Assembly (NCBI GenBank): GCA_024234995.1
Contig: JACKNF010000009.1
Coordinates: 62,001 to 126,000 of the forward strand
Reading direction: 5' to 3'
Length of the DNA stretch: 64,000 bases
From: Gammaproteobacteria bacterium
GTDB taxonomy: Bacteria > Pseudomonadota > Gammaproteobacteria > Competibacterales > Competibacteraceae
In this document: positions 34,709 through 43,146 of the stretch, piece after piece
Layout of the letters: each line of letters opens with the position of its first letter
Position numbering within the stretch: position 1 is the stretch's first letter
Position numbers and translations under genes: made by a program
Notes under the pieces: model-generated
Told to the model about the DNA's origin: nothing
The model's input: the letters and a program-made list of their open reading frames with translations, nothing else
The model's database searches: none

Positions 34709-35832
34709 TAGGACTTACGCATTGACAGGAGGTTGGAATTGTGGGTTGAGGTGTCCCAAGTTAGGGGCGAAGGCTTGAATAAACGTGGCAATCACCTCAT
34801 TAAACAACTCACGCTGCAAACGATAACAATTACGAATCACGTCGGTAGCCTGTAGTCGTTGCAATTGGACATAGCCACAGATCGCCGCAAAGAGATGATT
34901 GCGAATGGCGGTGGGTTGTCGGACCTGAAAATGCTCGATGTGGCACACTTGTTTGAGCGTCCGATGATACTGCTCGATTTGCCAGTGTTGGTCGTGGAGC
35001 TTGAGGAAAGCAGGACGATCAAAAGCGACCCAATCCTCGTCGTTCGGCTGATACAAGGCATAATGGTGTGGTTGGTTTTCAACCACTCCCGAAACACTTT
35101 GACCGTACCGAATCCCGGAGGTACACAGGAGCGAGCCGTCTTCGGGAATCGCCAGTTGTTGTACCTGGAGCCATTGGCCTTTTTCCACAGAAACCGACGG
35201 TTGCTTTCCAGCGCAAAGAGAAATCCCCGATGATGGTTTTTAATCATCTTGAGATTTGCTGCGCTACTATACCAACTATCGCCGGTGACAAAGGCTGGCT
35301 GGAGTCCCCAAGCCAACACTTCCGCGAGCATCTCCTGAAAATAATCGTTTTTGGTCTTGTTCGCGGCTTTATCGTAAATGCGGTAATCGAGCGGTTGATG
35401 GTGACCGTGCGGATCGGTGTAATACAACGTGATCAGATTGATCCCTTTCACCACGCCATGATGTTTTCCCGACCAGAAATGCCCAACAAAGGCCATCAGT
35501 TGGCTGTACGGTTTATCCAAGACACTGTCGTCGACACTGATCGTGCCACCCTTCAAATTCAAGCCGGAGCAGGCTTCCTCGAACAAATCGCGGGGGGTGC
35601 AGTCTTCGCGGAGCAAAAACCGGTTGACGCTATCATGGCTGATCTCCATGATCTCTGCCAAGCGATTCCCCGTTGGCGAATGCGGCTCACCCAACAAAAA
35701 AGAAACATACATCGCCAAAGTGCAACGCGCTGTCGATGGGCGACTGATGACTCTCATCAACCGAAAACCTTCGTGGACCGAGTTCGTCTTTACCGACCAC
35801 ATCATACGATGCTTGTCAATGCGTAAGCTCTA
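34709..35832 (-). mobile_element. IS4/IS701-like insertion sequence adjoining the IS3 element
   Basis: About 1124 bp. The left end TAGGACTTACGCATTGACA (34709-34727) and the right end, read inward, TAGAGCTTACGCATTGACA (35814-35832) are 19-bp inverted repeats with 2 mismatches. It codes for one DDE transposase on the minus strand. Its left tip coincides with the TAGG duplicated by the IS3 element, which suggests the IS3 element later landed in this tip. No clear target duplication of its own is visible. Confidence 0.8.
34715..35805 (-). pseudogene. IS701/IS4-like DDE transposase, one frameshift
   Basis: The first frame (35805 to about 35185) reads GEPHSPTGNRLAEIMEISHD, GGTISVDDSVLDKPYSQLMA, FVGHFWSGKHHGVVKGINLI and TGDSWYSSAANLKMIKNHHR; VDDSVLDK supplies the first catalytic Asp and TGDSWY the second. 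The rest (EKGQWLQVQQLAIPEDGSLL, then HDQHWQIEQYHRTLKQVCHI with the catalytic Glu) is in another frame from about 35188. The shift falls in a run of five A (TGGAAAAAGGCC on the sense strand), so it is a one-base slip, real, programmed or an error. Confidence 0.85.
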
Positions 35833-35859
35833 AAGGTGTATCTTTTGGGTGAATACGGC

Positions 35860-36249
35860 GTTTCGCGTACGCGGGGATAGACCTTGAATATAGCGCTTGA
35901 AACGATGTCTGCTACCGTTTCCCCCGCGTACGCGGGGATAGACCCGCGATTATGGCGAACCTTCATGTAAACCTATAGTTTCCCCCGCGTACGCGGGGAT
36001 AGACCTAGCGCGGATGCCCCACTTTGGCGACTGGAAGAGTTTCCCCCGTGTACGCGGGGATAGACCTTGATCGGTGAACTCACCATTAGGATCGAGTTTG
36101 TTTCCCCCGTGTACGCGGGGATAGACCCAGTATCCAGGTCTCGTTTGATCTGCTGGCATTGTTTCCCCCGTGTATGCGGGGATAGACTCATCGAAACTGC
36201 AATGACCACGAGTAGAGAGCAGTTTCCCCTATGTGCGCAGGGTGGCTAG
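35860..36249 (+). CRISPR. CRISPR array, distal part (7 repeats)
   Basis: Continuation of the array after the IS elements, with repeats at 35860, 35917, 35978, 36039, 36100, 36161 and a decayed last one at 36222. Five of the seven are full 28-nt copies on a 61-nt period. The later ones carry GTGTACGC or GTGTATGC in the core, and the last reads TATGTGCGCAGGG, the usual decay at the trailer end. It stops 7 bases before the tRNA terminator. Confidence 0.95.
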
Positions 36250-36256
36250 GGACACT

Positions 36257-36282
36257 AAAAAACCCGCGCTTAGGCGGGTTTC
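36257..36282 (-). terminator. Terminator of the tRNA-Gly/tRNA-Cys transcript
   Basis: On the minus strand AAACCCGC and GCGGGTTT form the stem, followed by a run of T. It lies 27 bases after the tRNA-Cys 3' end and directly beside the decayed last CRISPR repeat. Confidence 0.8.
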
Positions 36283-36316
36283 TGAACGTCCTTGAACGGT
36301 ATTGAATCTGGAGGCT
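36258..36316 (+). repeat. Direct repeat, right copy (includes tRNA-Cys 3' end)
   Basis: Matches 21857-21921: terminator stem, CTGAACGTCCTTGAACGG, GAATC, and TGGAGGCT, the last eight bases being the CCA end and acceptor stem of tRNA-Cys. This is the intact tRNA side of the pair that brackets the CRISPR-Cas region. Confidence 0.7.
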
Positions 36317-36382
36317 AGGGTCGGAATCGAACCGGCGTCCACGGCTTTGCAGGCCGCTGCATGACCACTCTGCCACCTAGCC
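36309..36382 (-). tRNA. tRNA-Cys (GCA)
   Basis: 74-nt cloverleaf on the minus strand: acceptor GGCTAGG/CCTAGCC, anticodon loop CTGCAAA with anticodon GCA, T arm GGTTCGATTCC, and encoded CCA. It follows tRNA-Gly as in E. coli glyW-cysT downstream of pgsA. Confidence 0.96.
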
Positions 36383-36447
36383 AGAATAAGCGTTCCGGCG
36401 AATTCCCGGAAGATAAAAAAACCTCGAATAATCGAGGCCTGAAAATG

Positions 36448-36523
<76 letters not shown>

Positions 36524-36568
36524 TATGCAGACCGGCATTCTATCCTGAAAAACTGGACTGTCAAGTCT

Positions 36569-37126
36569 TCACCGTTGCCGAAATACCGGCCAAGCCGCCG
36601 CTAAATAGTGCAGCATGGACCAGAGTGTCAGCGCTGCTGCGACTACCAGCAAACCTAATCCGGCGTCCAGAGTCGGGAAAAACCCAATAGGTTCCCGGTA
36701 CAACAGCAACAGTACGGCCACCATTTGCGCCGTGGTCTTGAATTTGCCCACCATCGATACCGCCACACGCCCATGATCGCCGATCTGCGCCATCCACTCC
36801 CTCAGCGCCGAAATGGCAATTTCGCGGCCAATAATCACTGCCGAGGCAATCGACATCAACGGCGTTGGAATTGCCTGCACTAATAACACTAATGCCGTTG
36901 CCACCATCAGCTTATCAGCGACCGGATCGAGGAATGCGCCAAACGCCGAGGTTTGATTGAGCCGCCGCGCTAGATAACCATCCAGCCAGTCAGTGAGCGC
37001 GGCCAGGCCGAATAGCGCAGTGCAGAGCAGATTGGCGCCGTGAAATGATAGAAAGAAGACTCCGACGAAAACGGGGATCAGGGCGATACGCAGCAAGGTC
37101 AGCAGGGTGGGCAGATTTAATTGCAT
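36569..37126 (-). CDS. pgsA: PgsA, CDP-diacylglycerol-glycerol-3-phosphate 3-phosphatidyltransferase
   Basis: 185 aa from ATG 37126 (MQLNLPTLLTLLRIALIPVF). CDP-alcohol phosphotransferase motif DWLDGYLARRLNQTSAFGAF followed by LDPVADK, with all the Asp and Gly residues kept. Several membrane helices. It makes phosphatidylglycerophosphate, the first step to phosphatidylglycerol and cardiolipin. Begins 14 bases after the uvrC stop, as in the conserved uvrC-pgsA-tRNA order. Confidence 0.96.
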   Translation of the reverse strand: MQLNLPTLLTLLRIALIPVFVGVFFLSFHGANLLCTALFGLAALTDWLDGYLARRLNQTSAFGAFLDPVADKLMVATALVLLVQAIPTPLMSIASAVIIGREIAISALREWMAQIGDHGRVAVSMVGKFKTTAQMVAVLLLLYREPIGFFPTLDAGLGLLVVAAALTLWSMLHYLAAAWPVFRQR

Positions 37127-37140
37127 GATGGGATACGCAA

Positions 37141-38967
37141 TCAATTGCCGCCGTGGAAAGCGTCATAAATCCGCTGCGCCAGCTCGGTATTGATGCCATC
37201 CACTTGTGAGAGATCCTCAACGCCAGCCCGCGCCAATTGTTTTACGCCGCCAAACTGCCGCAGCAACGCCCGCCGCCGTTGCGGGCCAATACCAGGAATC
37301 GCATCGAGCATAGAACCGGTGCGGGCTTGTTTACGCCGCTGGCGATGCCCGGTGATCGCAAAGCGATGTGCTTCATCGCGAATTTGCTGCACTAGATGCA
37401 GGGCAATCGAGCCGGCAGGCAAGATCAGTGGACGATTTTCATTGCACAGATACAGCGTTTCCAAACCAGGTTTGCGCTCCGGGCCCTTGGCGATACCTAT
37501 CGCCATTACCCCCGCTACTTGCAATTCTTCCAGCATTTCACGTGCCTCGGCCAATTGTCCCTTGCCTCCGTCTACAAAAAGAATATCAGGCAAACGCCCG
37601 TTTTCCTCTCGCAATCGAGAATAACGGCGTGTCAACGCCTGACGCAGAGCCGCGTAGTCATTACCAGGCGTGATGCCTTCAATATTGTAGCGGCGATAGT
37701 CCGTTTTGAGGGGCCCCTCCGCGCCGAAAACCACGCACGCCGCAACCGTCGCCTCGCCTTGGGTATGGCTGATGTCAAAACATTCCAGACGTGATAGAGC
37801 GTGATCGATGCCCAGCGCTTCTTGCAAGGCTTTCAGGCGCCGCCGCATTCCAGCCTGACTGGCCCACTGCGCAGCCAGCGCCTGTTCAGCGTTGTGCTGC
37901 GCCATCGCTAGCCAGCGCGCCCGTTCACCGCGCGGGCGCGGGGTGAGCGCAATCCGCCGGCCGGCCCGTTCTTGGAGCGCTTGAGCAAGCAACGGTGCGT
38001 CCACCGGCTCATGGCTCAGCAGCACCTCAGCAGGGATGACTTTGTCAAGATAGTATTGCCCCAGGAAAGCGGCCAGAATAGCGCTGGCTTCCTCGCTTTC
38101 GGGTAGGGCAGGGAAAAAGGCCCGGTTGCCCAGCAGGCGGCCGTCGCGAAATACGAAAACCTGCACACAGGCCGCACCATCGCGCAGCGCGCAAGCAACG
38201 GCATCGAGATCGCCGTGTTCCCCTTCGACATGCTGGCGTTGTTGAATATGCCGCAGCTCGATGATCTGGTCGCGGCAGCGCATCGCTTCTTCAAATTTCA
38301 GTTCAGCCGCCAGCGTTTCCATGCGCTGTGCCAGATCATCGATCACCTGGCTGCTCCGGCCCTCCAGGAACAAGACGGCGTCGCATAACTGGCGCTGGTA
38401 ACTTTCGCGATCAATCAAGGCTACACAGGGGGCGGTGCAGCGCTTAATCTGGTATTGCAAGCAGGGACGAGTGCGTCCATGGAAAAAACTGTCCTCGCAC
38501 GAGCGCAACCGGAAAATCTTTTGTAACAGGTCAAGCGTATCGCGTACTGCGTTCGTATTCGGATAGGGCCCGAAGTAACGGCCTTGGCCGCGTTTAGCGC
38601 CGCGATGCAGCGACAATCGAGGGAATGCGTCCGCGGAAATGTGGATGTACGGATAACCTTTATCGTCGCGCAGCAGGATGTTGTAGCGGGGCCGCAATTC
38701 CTTGATCAATGCGCTTTCCAGAATCAGCGCCTCAACCTCGGTGTGGGTCACTGTGATTTCAATAGCATGAATTTGTGAAACCAGGCGCCGGGTTTTAGCG
38801 GAGGCATGCTTTTCCCGGAAGTAGCTGGAAACTCGCTGCTTAAGATTGCGGGCCTTACCAACGTAGAGTACCTGACCTTCGCCGTTCAGCATCCGATAGA
38901 CGCCAGGCAGAGCCGTCAGGGTTTTGAGAAAGGATTTAGGGTCGAACACAGAAGAAGGGCCGGTCAT
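37141..38967 (-). CDS. uvrC: UvrC, excinuclease ABC subunit C
   Basis: 608 aa, standard length. GIY-YIG nuclease at the N-terminus (GVYRMLNGEGQVLYVGKARN), the UvrB-binding UVR segment (ETLAAELKFEEAMRCRDQI), the RNase-H-like nuclease in the C-terminal half (ECFDISHTQGEATVAACVVF, LFVDGGKGQLAEA) and helix-hairpin-helix motifs at the end (AIPGIGPQRRRALL). It cuts on both sides of DNA lesions in nucleotide excision repair. Confidence 0.98.
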   Translation of the reverse strand: MTGPSSVFDPKSFLKTLTALPGVYRMLNGEGQVLYVGKARNLKQRVSSYFREKHASAKTRRLVSQIHAIEITVTHTEVEALILESALIKELRPRYNILLRDDKGYPYIHISADAFPRLSLHRGAKRGQGRYFGPYPNTNAVRDTLDLLQKIFRLRSCEDSFFHGRTRPCLQYQIKRCTAPCVALIDRESYQRQLCDAVLFLEGRSSQVIDDLAQRMETLAAELKFEEAMRCRDQIIELRHIQQRQHVEGEHGDLDAVACALRDGAACVQVFVFRDGRLLGNRAFFPALPESEEASAILAAFLGQYYLDKVIPAEVLLSHEPVDAPLLAQALQERAGRRIALTPRPRGERARWLAMAQHNAEQALAAQWASQAGMRRRLKALQEALGIDHALSRLECFDISHTQGEATVAACVVFGAEGPLKTDYRRYNIEGITPGNDYAALRQALTRRYSRLREENGRLPDILFVDGGKGQLAEAREMLEELQVAGVMAIGIAKGPERKPGLETLYLCNENRPLILPAGSIALHLVQQIRDEAHRFAITGHRQRRKQARTGSMLDAIPGIGPQRRRALLRQFGGVKQLARAGVEDLSQVDGINTELAQRIYDAFHGGN

Positions 38968-39050
38968 CTGATCGACAGGGAGTAGTGGAATAGCGCAATC
39001 GTAAAATTTTCCTGTCCCTGTCTCTCTGGATAACCTATCAGGAATCAGTG

Positions 39051-40394
39051 CTACATACTATCGCGCCGGATGTCGTATTTCTCCATCAGCCGGTACAGCG
39101 TCATACGCGATACGCCCAGCTCCTGCGCGGCGCGGGCAATGTTAAAGCGAGTCCGCAACAATGTGGCTTGTATCACGTCACGGTCCGCCGCCATTCGCGC
39201 TTCGTCGAGGGTCACAAACTCGCGGATGTCGGTACGCCGTTCCAATTCTAGATCAACAGGGACAATATAAGGGCCTTCGCTCAACAACACTGCCCGGCGG
39301 ATTCGATTCATCAAATCCCGGACGTTGCCCGGCCAGTCGTAACGGTTGATTACTTCTAGCGCATCGCGGCTGAACCCTTTGGCGGAAGTGCGCGTTTCGG
39401 CAGAGAACTTGGCAAAGAAGTGCCGGGCCAGTAGTTCAACATCGGCCTTCCGCTCGCGCAGGGCAGGGGTACGCAAGTGCAATACATTCAGCCGATAGTA
39501 TAAATCTTCGCGGAATCGGCCTTCTTGCACGGACTGTTCAAGATGGGTATTCGTCGCGGTGATTAGCCGGACGTCGGTGGGAATCGGCTTGGTGCCACCG
39601 ACCCGGCGAATTTTCTTCTCCTCCAAAAACCGCAACAGATTCGCTTGCAGCTCTGGCGCTAGATCGCCGATTTCGTCTAAGAACAGGGTGCCGCCATTCG
39701 CTGATTCCATGAGGCCGATGTGACGTTCGCTGGCGCCTGGAAAGGCCCCTTTTTCGTGGCCGAACAATTCTGACTGAATCAAGTTCGGTGATAGGGCCGC
39801 ACAGTTCATAACTACAAACGGCGATACCGCCCGGGCTGAGTAATCATGAATGGAACGAGCGGTCTGTTCCTTGCCTGTCCCGCTTTCACCGGTCACCAAA
39901 ACGGGTACATCGACTTCCGCTGCTTTCTGAATACCGCGAAACAGCGATTGCATTACGGTGCTGTTGCCGATCATTCCGTATTGCGATTCTAATTCGTTTT
40001 GTTGACGAGCAGTGTTTTCACTCAGAGTTGCCATGCCATAGGCATGACCTAGAGTGACGACCAGCCTTTGCGCATCAGCCGGTAATGTATGGTAGTCATA
40101 GCAACGCTCAGTGATAATGCTGGAGAGTTGCTTGCGATCGATACATTGGCGAGACAAAGCTAGCACCCATTGCATCTTTCGACGGGCTAAGATTAGATCA
40201 GCGAGCCATTGGACTGATCGTTCCGATTCACAACTGAACAGGATGCCGAGTCCTACCTCAAATTTATGCTCGGTCAATAAGGTCCTCGCCAAGCCTATCT
40301 CATCGGCCCAGTAGATTTCCCAGTCAGCGGCTGCGATTTTTTGGAGTAATGTCTCCTCAATCGTTCCTGTGCTCAGAATCAGAAGCTTGCGCAT
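39051..40394 (-). CDS. Sigma-54-type transcriptional regulator, VpsR/Fis-like, with altered GAFTGA loop
   Basis: 447 aa. The N-terminal 130 residues look like a receiver-like domain without the usual phosphorylation site (MRKLLILSTGTIEETLLQKI). The AAA+ domain has Walker A GESGTGKEQTARSIHDYS, Walker B GGTLFLDEIGDLAPELQ and arginine-finger region REDLYYRLNVLHLR. The sigma-54 contact loop reads GAFPGA instead of GAFTGA. A Fis-type helix-turn-helix closes the protein (IARAAQELGVSRMTLYRLME). The layout resembles VpsR, which in Vibrio controls exopolysaccharide and can act with sigma-70. Target genes are not identifiable here. Confidence 0.82.
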   Translation of the reverse strand: MRKLLILSTGTIEETLLQKIAAADWEIYWADEIGLARTLLTEHKFEVGLGILFSCESERSVQWLADLILARRKMQWVLALSRQCIDRKQLSSIITERCYDYHTLPADAQRLVVTLGHAYGMATLSENTARQQNELESQYGMIGNSTVMQSLFRGIQKAAEVDVPVLVTGESGTGKEQTARSIHDYSARAVSPFVVMNCAALSPNLIQSELFGHEKGAFPGASERHIGLMESANGGTLFLDEIGDLAPELQANLLRFLEEKKIRRVGGTKPIPTDVRLITATNTHLEQSVQEGRFREDLYYRLNVLHLRTPALRERKADVELLARHFFAKFSAETRTSAKGFSRDALEVINRYDWPGNVRDLMNRIRRAVLLSEGPYIVPVDLELERRTDIREFVTLDEARMAADRDVIQATLLRTRFNIARAAQELGVSRMTLYRLMEKYDIRRDSM

Positions 40395-40802
40395 TGAATT
40401 TACCTGCTCTTTGTCATTATTTGGAAGAGGCCGTCGACCTTACGTCTCATGGAGGTTGCCCTCTCGATCATGTTGGTAGTCACACAATATTAACAATCAT
40501 TGTGTTAGAGGTCGCGTAGAATACATGACTTTCATACGATATTTTTATTTACATCAAAGAAATACCTTTATAATTAGTATAGGTATTACGCTGACTCATG
40601 ATCCAGGCATATTTTCATCGTAGTCTGTCATTATGGTCAAATCGCTTCATTAGCCATGCATGAAACCATTCTTGAGCATAATATACAAAATAGCAGTAAA
40701 AATGGATACTATTTACTCAACAAAAAATTCCTGATCGCAACAGTTCCGGGACTTTGGCTTTTTTCTACTGATTTGTTTTTTTGTATTTATCTAGGAATTT
40801 AA
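40395..40802. promoter_or_regulatory. AT-rich divergent promoter region between regulator and pyrD
   Basis: 408 bases without a gene, markedly AT-rich against the flanks. A short palindrome ACACAAT/ATTGTGT (40482-40505) lies on the regulator side and could be an operator for its own gene. The pyrD ATG is preceded by a T-rich stretch ending TTATCTAGGAATTTAA, where AGGAA is the likely ribosome site. Confidence 0.4.
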
Positions 40803-41852
40803 ATGTCTTATCTTTTTTTACGTACCCTCTTGTTTCAGCTTGATCCTGAGACTGCTCATGATTGGACATGCAACTTTTTGCGTATCACCCCATCGTTTCC
40901 TTTGAAAGCGGTCTTTAGTGCCGGTATTCCTACCACACCACTTCAGGTCATGGGATTGCATTTTCCTAATCCAGTGGGGTTAGCGGCGGGTTTGGATAAG
41001 AACGGTGAATGTATCAAGGCTTGGGATGCTTTGGGCTTTGGCTTTATTGAAATCGGAACTGTGACGCCTCGTCCGCAGCCAGGCAATCCCGGTCCCCGGA
41101 TGTTCCGGTTGCCGGAGGCTCATGCGTTAATCAACCGGATGGGTTTTAATAATCAAGGTGTTGATTATCTGGTAGCGCAAGTGCGGCGGGCCCGCTTCAA
41201 GGGAGTGCTGGGCATTAATATTGGTAAGAATGCGGACACACCGGTTGAACGGGCAGCCGATGATTACCTGCTTGGTCTGCGTAAGGTCTATCCCTGGGCC
41301 AGCTATGTCACTGTCAATATCTCCTCGCCTAATACCCCGGGCCTGCGTAATCTGCAATATGGTGAGGCGCTTGATCAATTACTGGCCGCACTGAAAAAAG
41401 AGCAGCGGCAGCTGGCTGACAGCTATGGCCGTTATGTCCCATTGGCGATCAAAATTGCGCCTGATTTGACAGATACGGACCTGGTGACTGTGGGGCAGGC
41501 GTTGCTTCGTTATGGCATAGATGCGGTAATCGCGACTAACACAACCTTTTCACGTGCCGGCGTTGAGCATTTGCCTCATGCGAGGGAGGCAGGCGGTTTG
41601 AGCGGTGCACCATTGATGGTACGCTCTACCGAAGTGGTGCGGCAATTAGCCAGCGTTTTGGGCGGTGAACTGCCAATCATCGCGGCGGGTGGTATTCTCA
41701 GCGGAGCTGATGCAGCGGCTAAAATCGCCGCTGGGGCCAGCCTAGTGCAGATTTACAGTGGTTTGATTTATCGCGGGCCAGCGTTGATTAAAGAGGCGGT
41801 CGTGGCGCTGCGTGGCAAAGATTTCCTTCCGCCTAGAGAGGGGCTGGGGTGA
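40803..41852 (+). CDS. pyrD: PyrD, quinone-dependent (class 2) dihydroorotate dehydrogenase
   Basis: 349 aa. N-terminal membrane-associating extension of about 40 residues marks class 2. FMN barrel signatures: [69 protein letters not shown] with the catalytic Ser, and [20 protein letters not shown]. It oxidises dihydroorotate to orotate in pyrimidine synthesis and passes electrons to quinone. Confidence 0.97.
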   Translation: MSYLFLRTLLFQLDPETAHDWTCNFLRITPSFPLKAVFSAGIPTTPLQVMGLHFPNPVGLAAGLDKNGECIKAWDALGFGFIEIGTVTPRPQPGNPGPRMFRLPEAHALINRMGFNNQGVDYLVAQVRRARFKGVLGINIGKNADTPVERAADDYLLGLRKVYPWASYVTVNISSPNTPGLRNLQYGEALDQLLAALKKEQRQLADSYGRYVPLAIKIAPDLTDTDLVTVGQALLRYGIDAVIATNTTFSRAGVEHLPHAREAGGLSGAPLMVRSTEVVRQLASVLGGELPIIAAGGILSGADAAAKIAAGASLVQIYSGLIYRGPALIKEAVVALRGKDFLPPREGLG

Positions 41853-41868
41853 TGGAGCTGAACGCGTC

Positions 41869-42828
41869 ATGTTAGATCGTCTCATCTCAATTGCCCCTAT
41901 GCTGGATTGGACGGACCGGCATTGCCGGTTTTTTTTGCGCTTGCTCAGCCGTCGAGTGTTGCTTTATACCGGGATGGTGACCACCGGAGCAATGCTGCAC
42001 GGTGATCCGCAACGGTTTTTGGCGTATGACCCGGTTGAACATCCTTTGGCCCTGCAACTAGGGGGTAGCAATCCCGATGAACTGGCGCAGTGTGCCCGGA
42101 TTGCGGCAGATTGGGGTTATGACGAGGTGAATTTGAATATCGGCTGTCCTAGTGACCGGGTGCAATCGGGCCGTTTCGGAGCCTGTTTAATGGCAGAGTC
42201 GGCGCTGGTGAGTGATTGTGTAGCAGCAATGCGGTTGGCGGCGGATCTGCCGGTCACGATCAAGACTCGAATCGGTATCGATGAACGGGATTCCTATGAG
42301 GAATTGACGGATTTTGTCGGTCGTGTGGCAATGGGCGGTTGCCAGGTGTTTATCATCCATGCCCGCAAGGCATGGTTGCGTGGTTTGAGTCCAAAGGAAA
42401 ACCGGGAGATTCCGCCATTGCACTATGAGGTTGTGCATCGGCTAAAACGGGATTTTCCCAGTCTGACTGTTGTGCTGAACGGGGGGTTGACGACCCTGGA
42501 TCAGATTGCGAAACAGTTGCAAGAAGTCGACGGGGTAATGATTGGCCGGGCCGCTTACGAGAATCCGTATTGGCTCACTGAAGTCGATTCACGGTTTTTT
42601 GGCTTGCGCACGTCGCCACCGAGCCGTCATCAAGTGGTTGAAGCGTTTCTCCCTTATATAGAGGACCAGTTGCGGCGAGGAACGCCATTGCATTGCATGA
42701 CCCGGCATATCTTAGGGCTGTTCCAGGGCGTACCTGGTGCGCGCGCCTGGCGGCGGACATTGAGCGAGCAGGCGTGCCAGCGTGGTGCGGGGAAGGGTGT
42801 GGTAGAGGCAGCGTTGGGGCAGGTATAA
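41869..42828 (+). CDS. dusA: DusA, tRNA-dihydrouridine synthase A
   Basis: 319 aa from ATG 41869, with GGAG 11 bases upstream; the longer GTG frame overlaps pyrD and is unlikely. MLDRLISIAPMLDWTDRHCR, EVNLNIGCPSDRVQSGRFGA with the catalytic Cys region, and IIHARKAWLRGLSPKENREI identify the DusA branch. It uses FMN and NADPH to reduce uridine at positions 20/20a of tRNA. It is 16 bases after pyrD and probably shares its transcript. Confidence 0.95.
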   Translation: MLDRLISIAPMLDWTDRHCRFFLRLLSRRVLLYTGMVTTGAMLHGDPQRFLAYDPVEHPLALQLGGSNPDELAQCARIAADWGYDEVNLNIGCPSDRVQSGRFGACLMAESALVSDCVAAMRLAADLPVTIKTRIGIDERDSYEELTDFVGRVAMGGCQVFIIHARKAWLRGLSPKENREIPPLHYEVVHRLKRDFPSLTVVLNGGLTTLDQIAKQLQEVDGVMIGRAAYENPYWLTEVDSRFFGLRTSPPSRHQVVEAFLPYIEDQLRRGTPLHCMTRHILGLFQGVPGARAWRRTLSEQACQRGAGKGVVEAALGQV

Positions 42829-43146
42829 CAAAAGCCGGTTCGAGAGAGAGCAGGGAAACGGACTTTGGCTTGAGGAAGACCAGGGCGCGGGGGATCGCAT
42901 GATCACTGTCCCTCATTAAGAAGGACCTGCTTCAAGGTTGTCTGCAAGACGCCTAATTGTGCTTACATCTGACCGCATTTAAAAATTTTGAGCTAAATTT
43001 AGGGGCAATGCGGCCATTTTCTGTGGTTTATGCCGCTTGTGGCTTGGAGACTGCTTCAAGCTTGGGTTAGACTCAATCCAGACGCAGCGCCGGCACAATA
43101 TTCCGTCGCGCCTTGAAATTCATCAAGCAATTCAGAGGAGTGATTT
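42829..43146. other. Intergenic region before the Ala/Lys/Pro-rich gene
   Basis: About 318 bases with no gene I can support. A stretch near 42980-43010 (TTTAAAAATTTTGAGCTAAATTTAG) is AT-rich and could contain the promoter of the next gene. The following ATG has CAGAGGAG in good position. Confidence 0.35.

Noticed and set aside
35180..35195. Programmed frameshift at the run of A in the second transposase
   Set aside because: Possible in IS elements, but the neighbouring region is full of small indels, so decay or sequence error explains it better.
34859..35833. Plus-strand frames opposite the second transposase
   Set aside because: Antisense shadows; the catalytic motifs are all on the minus strand.
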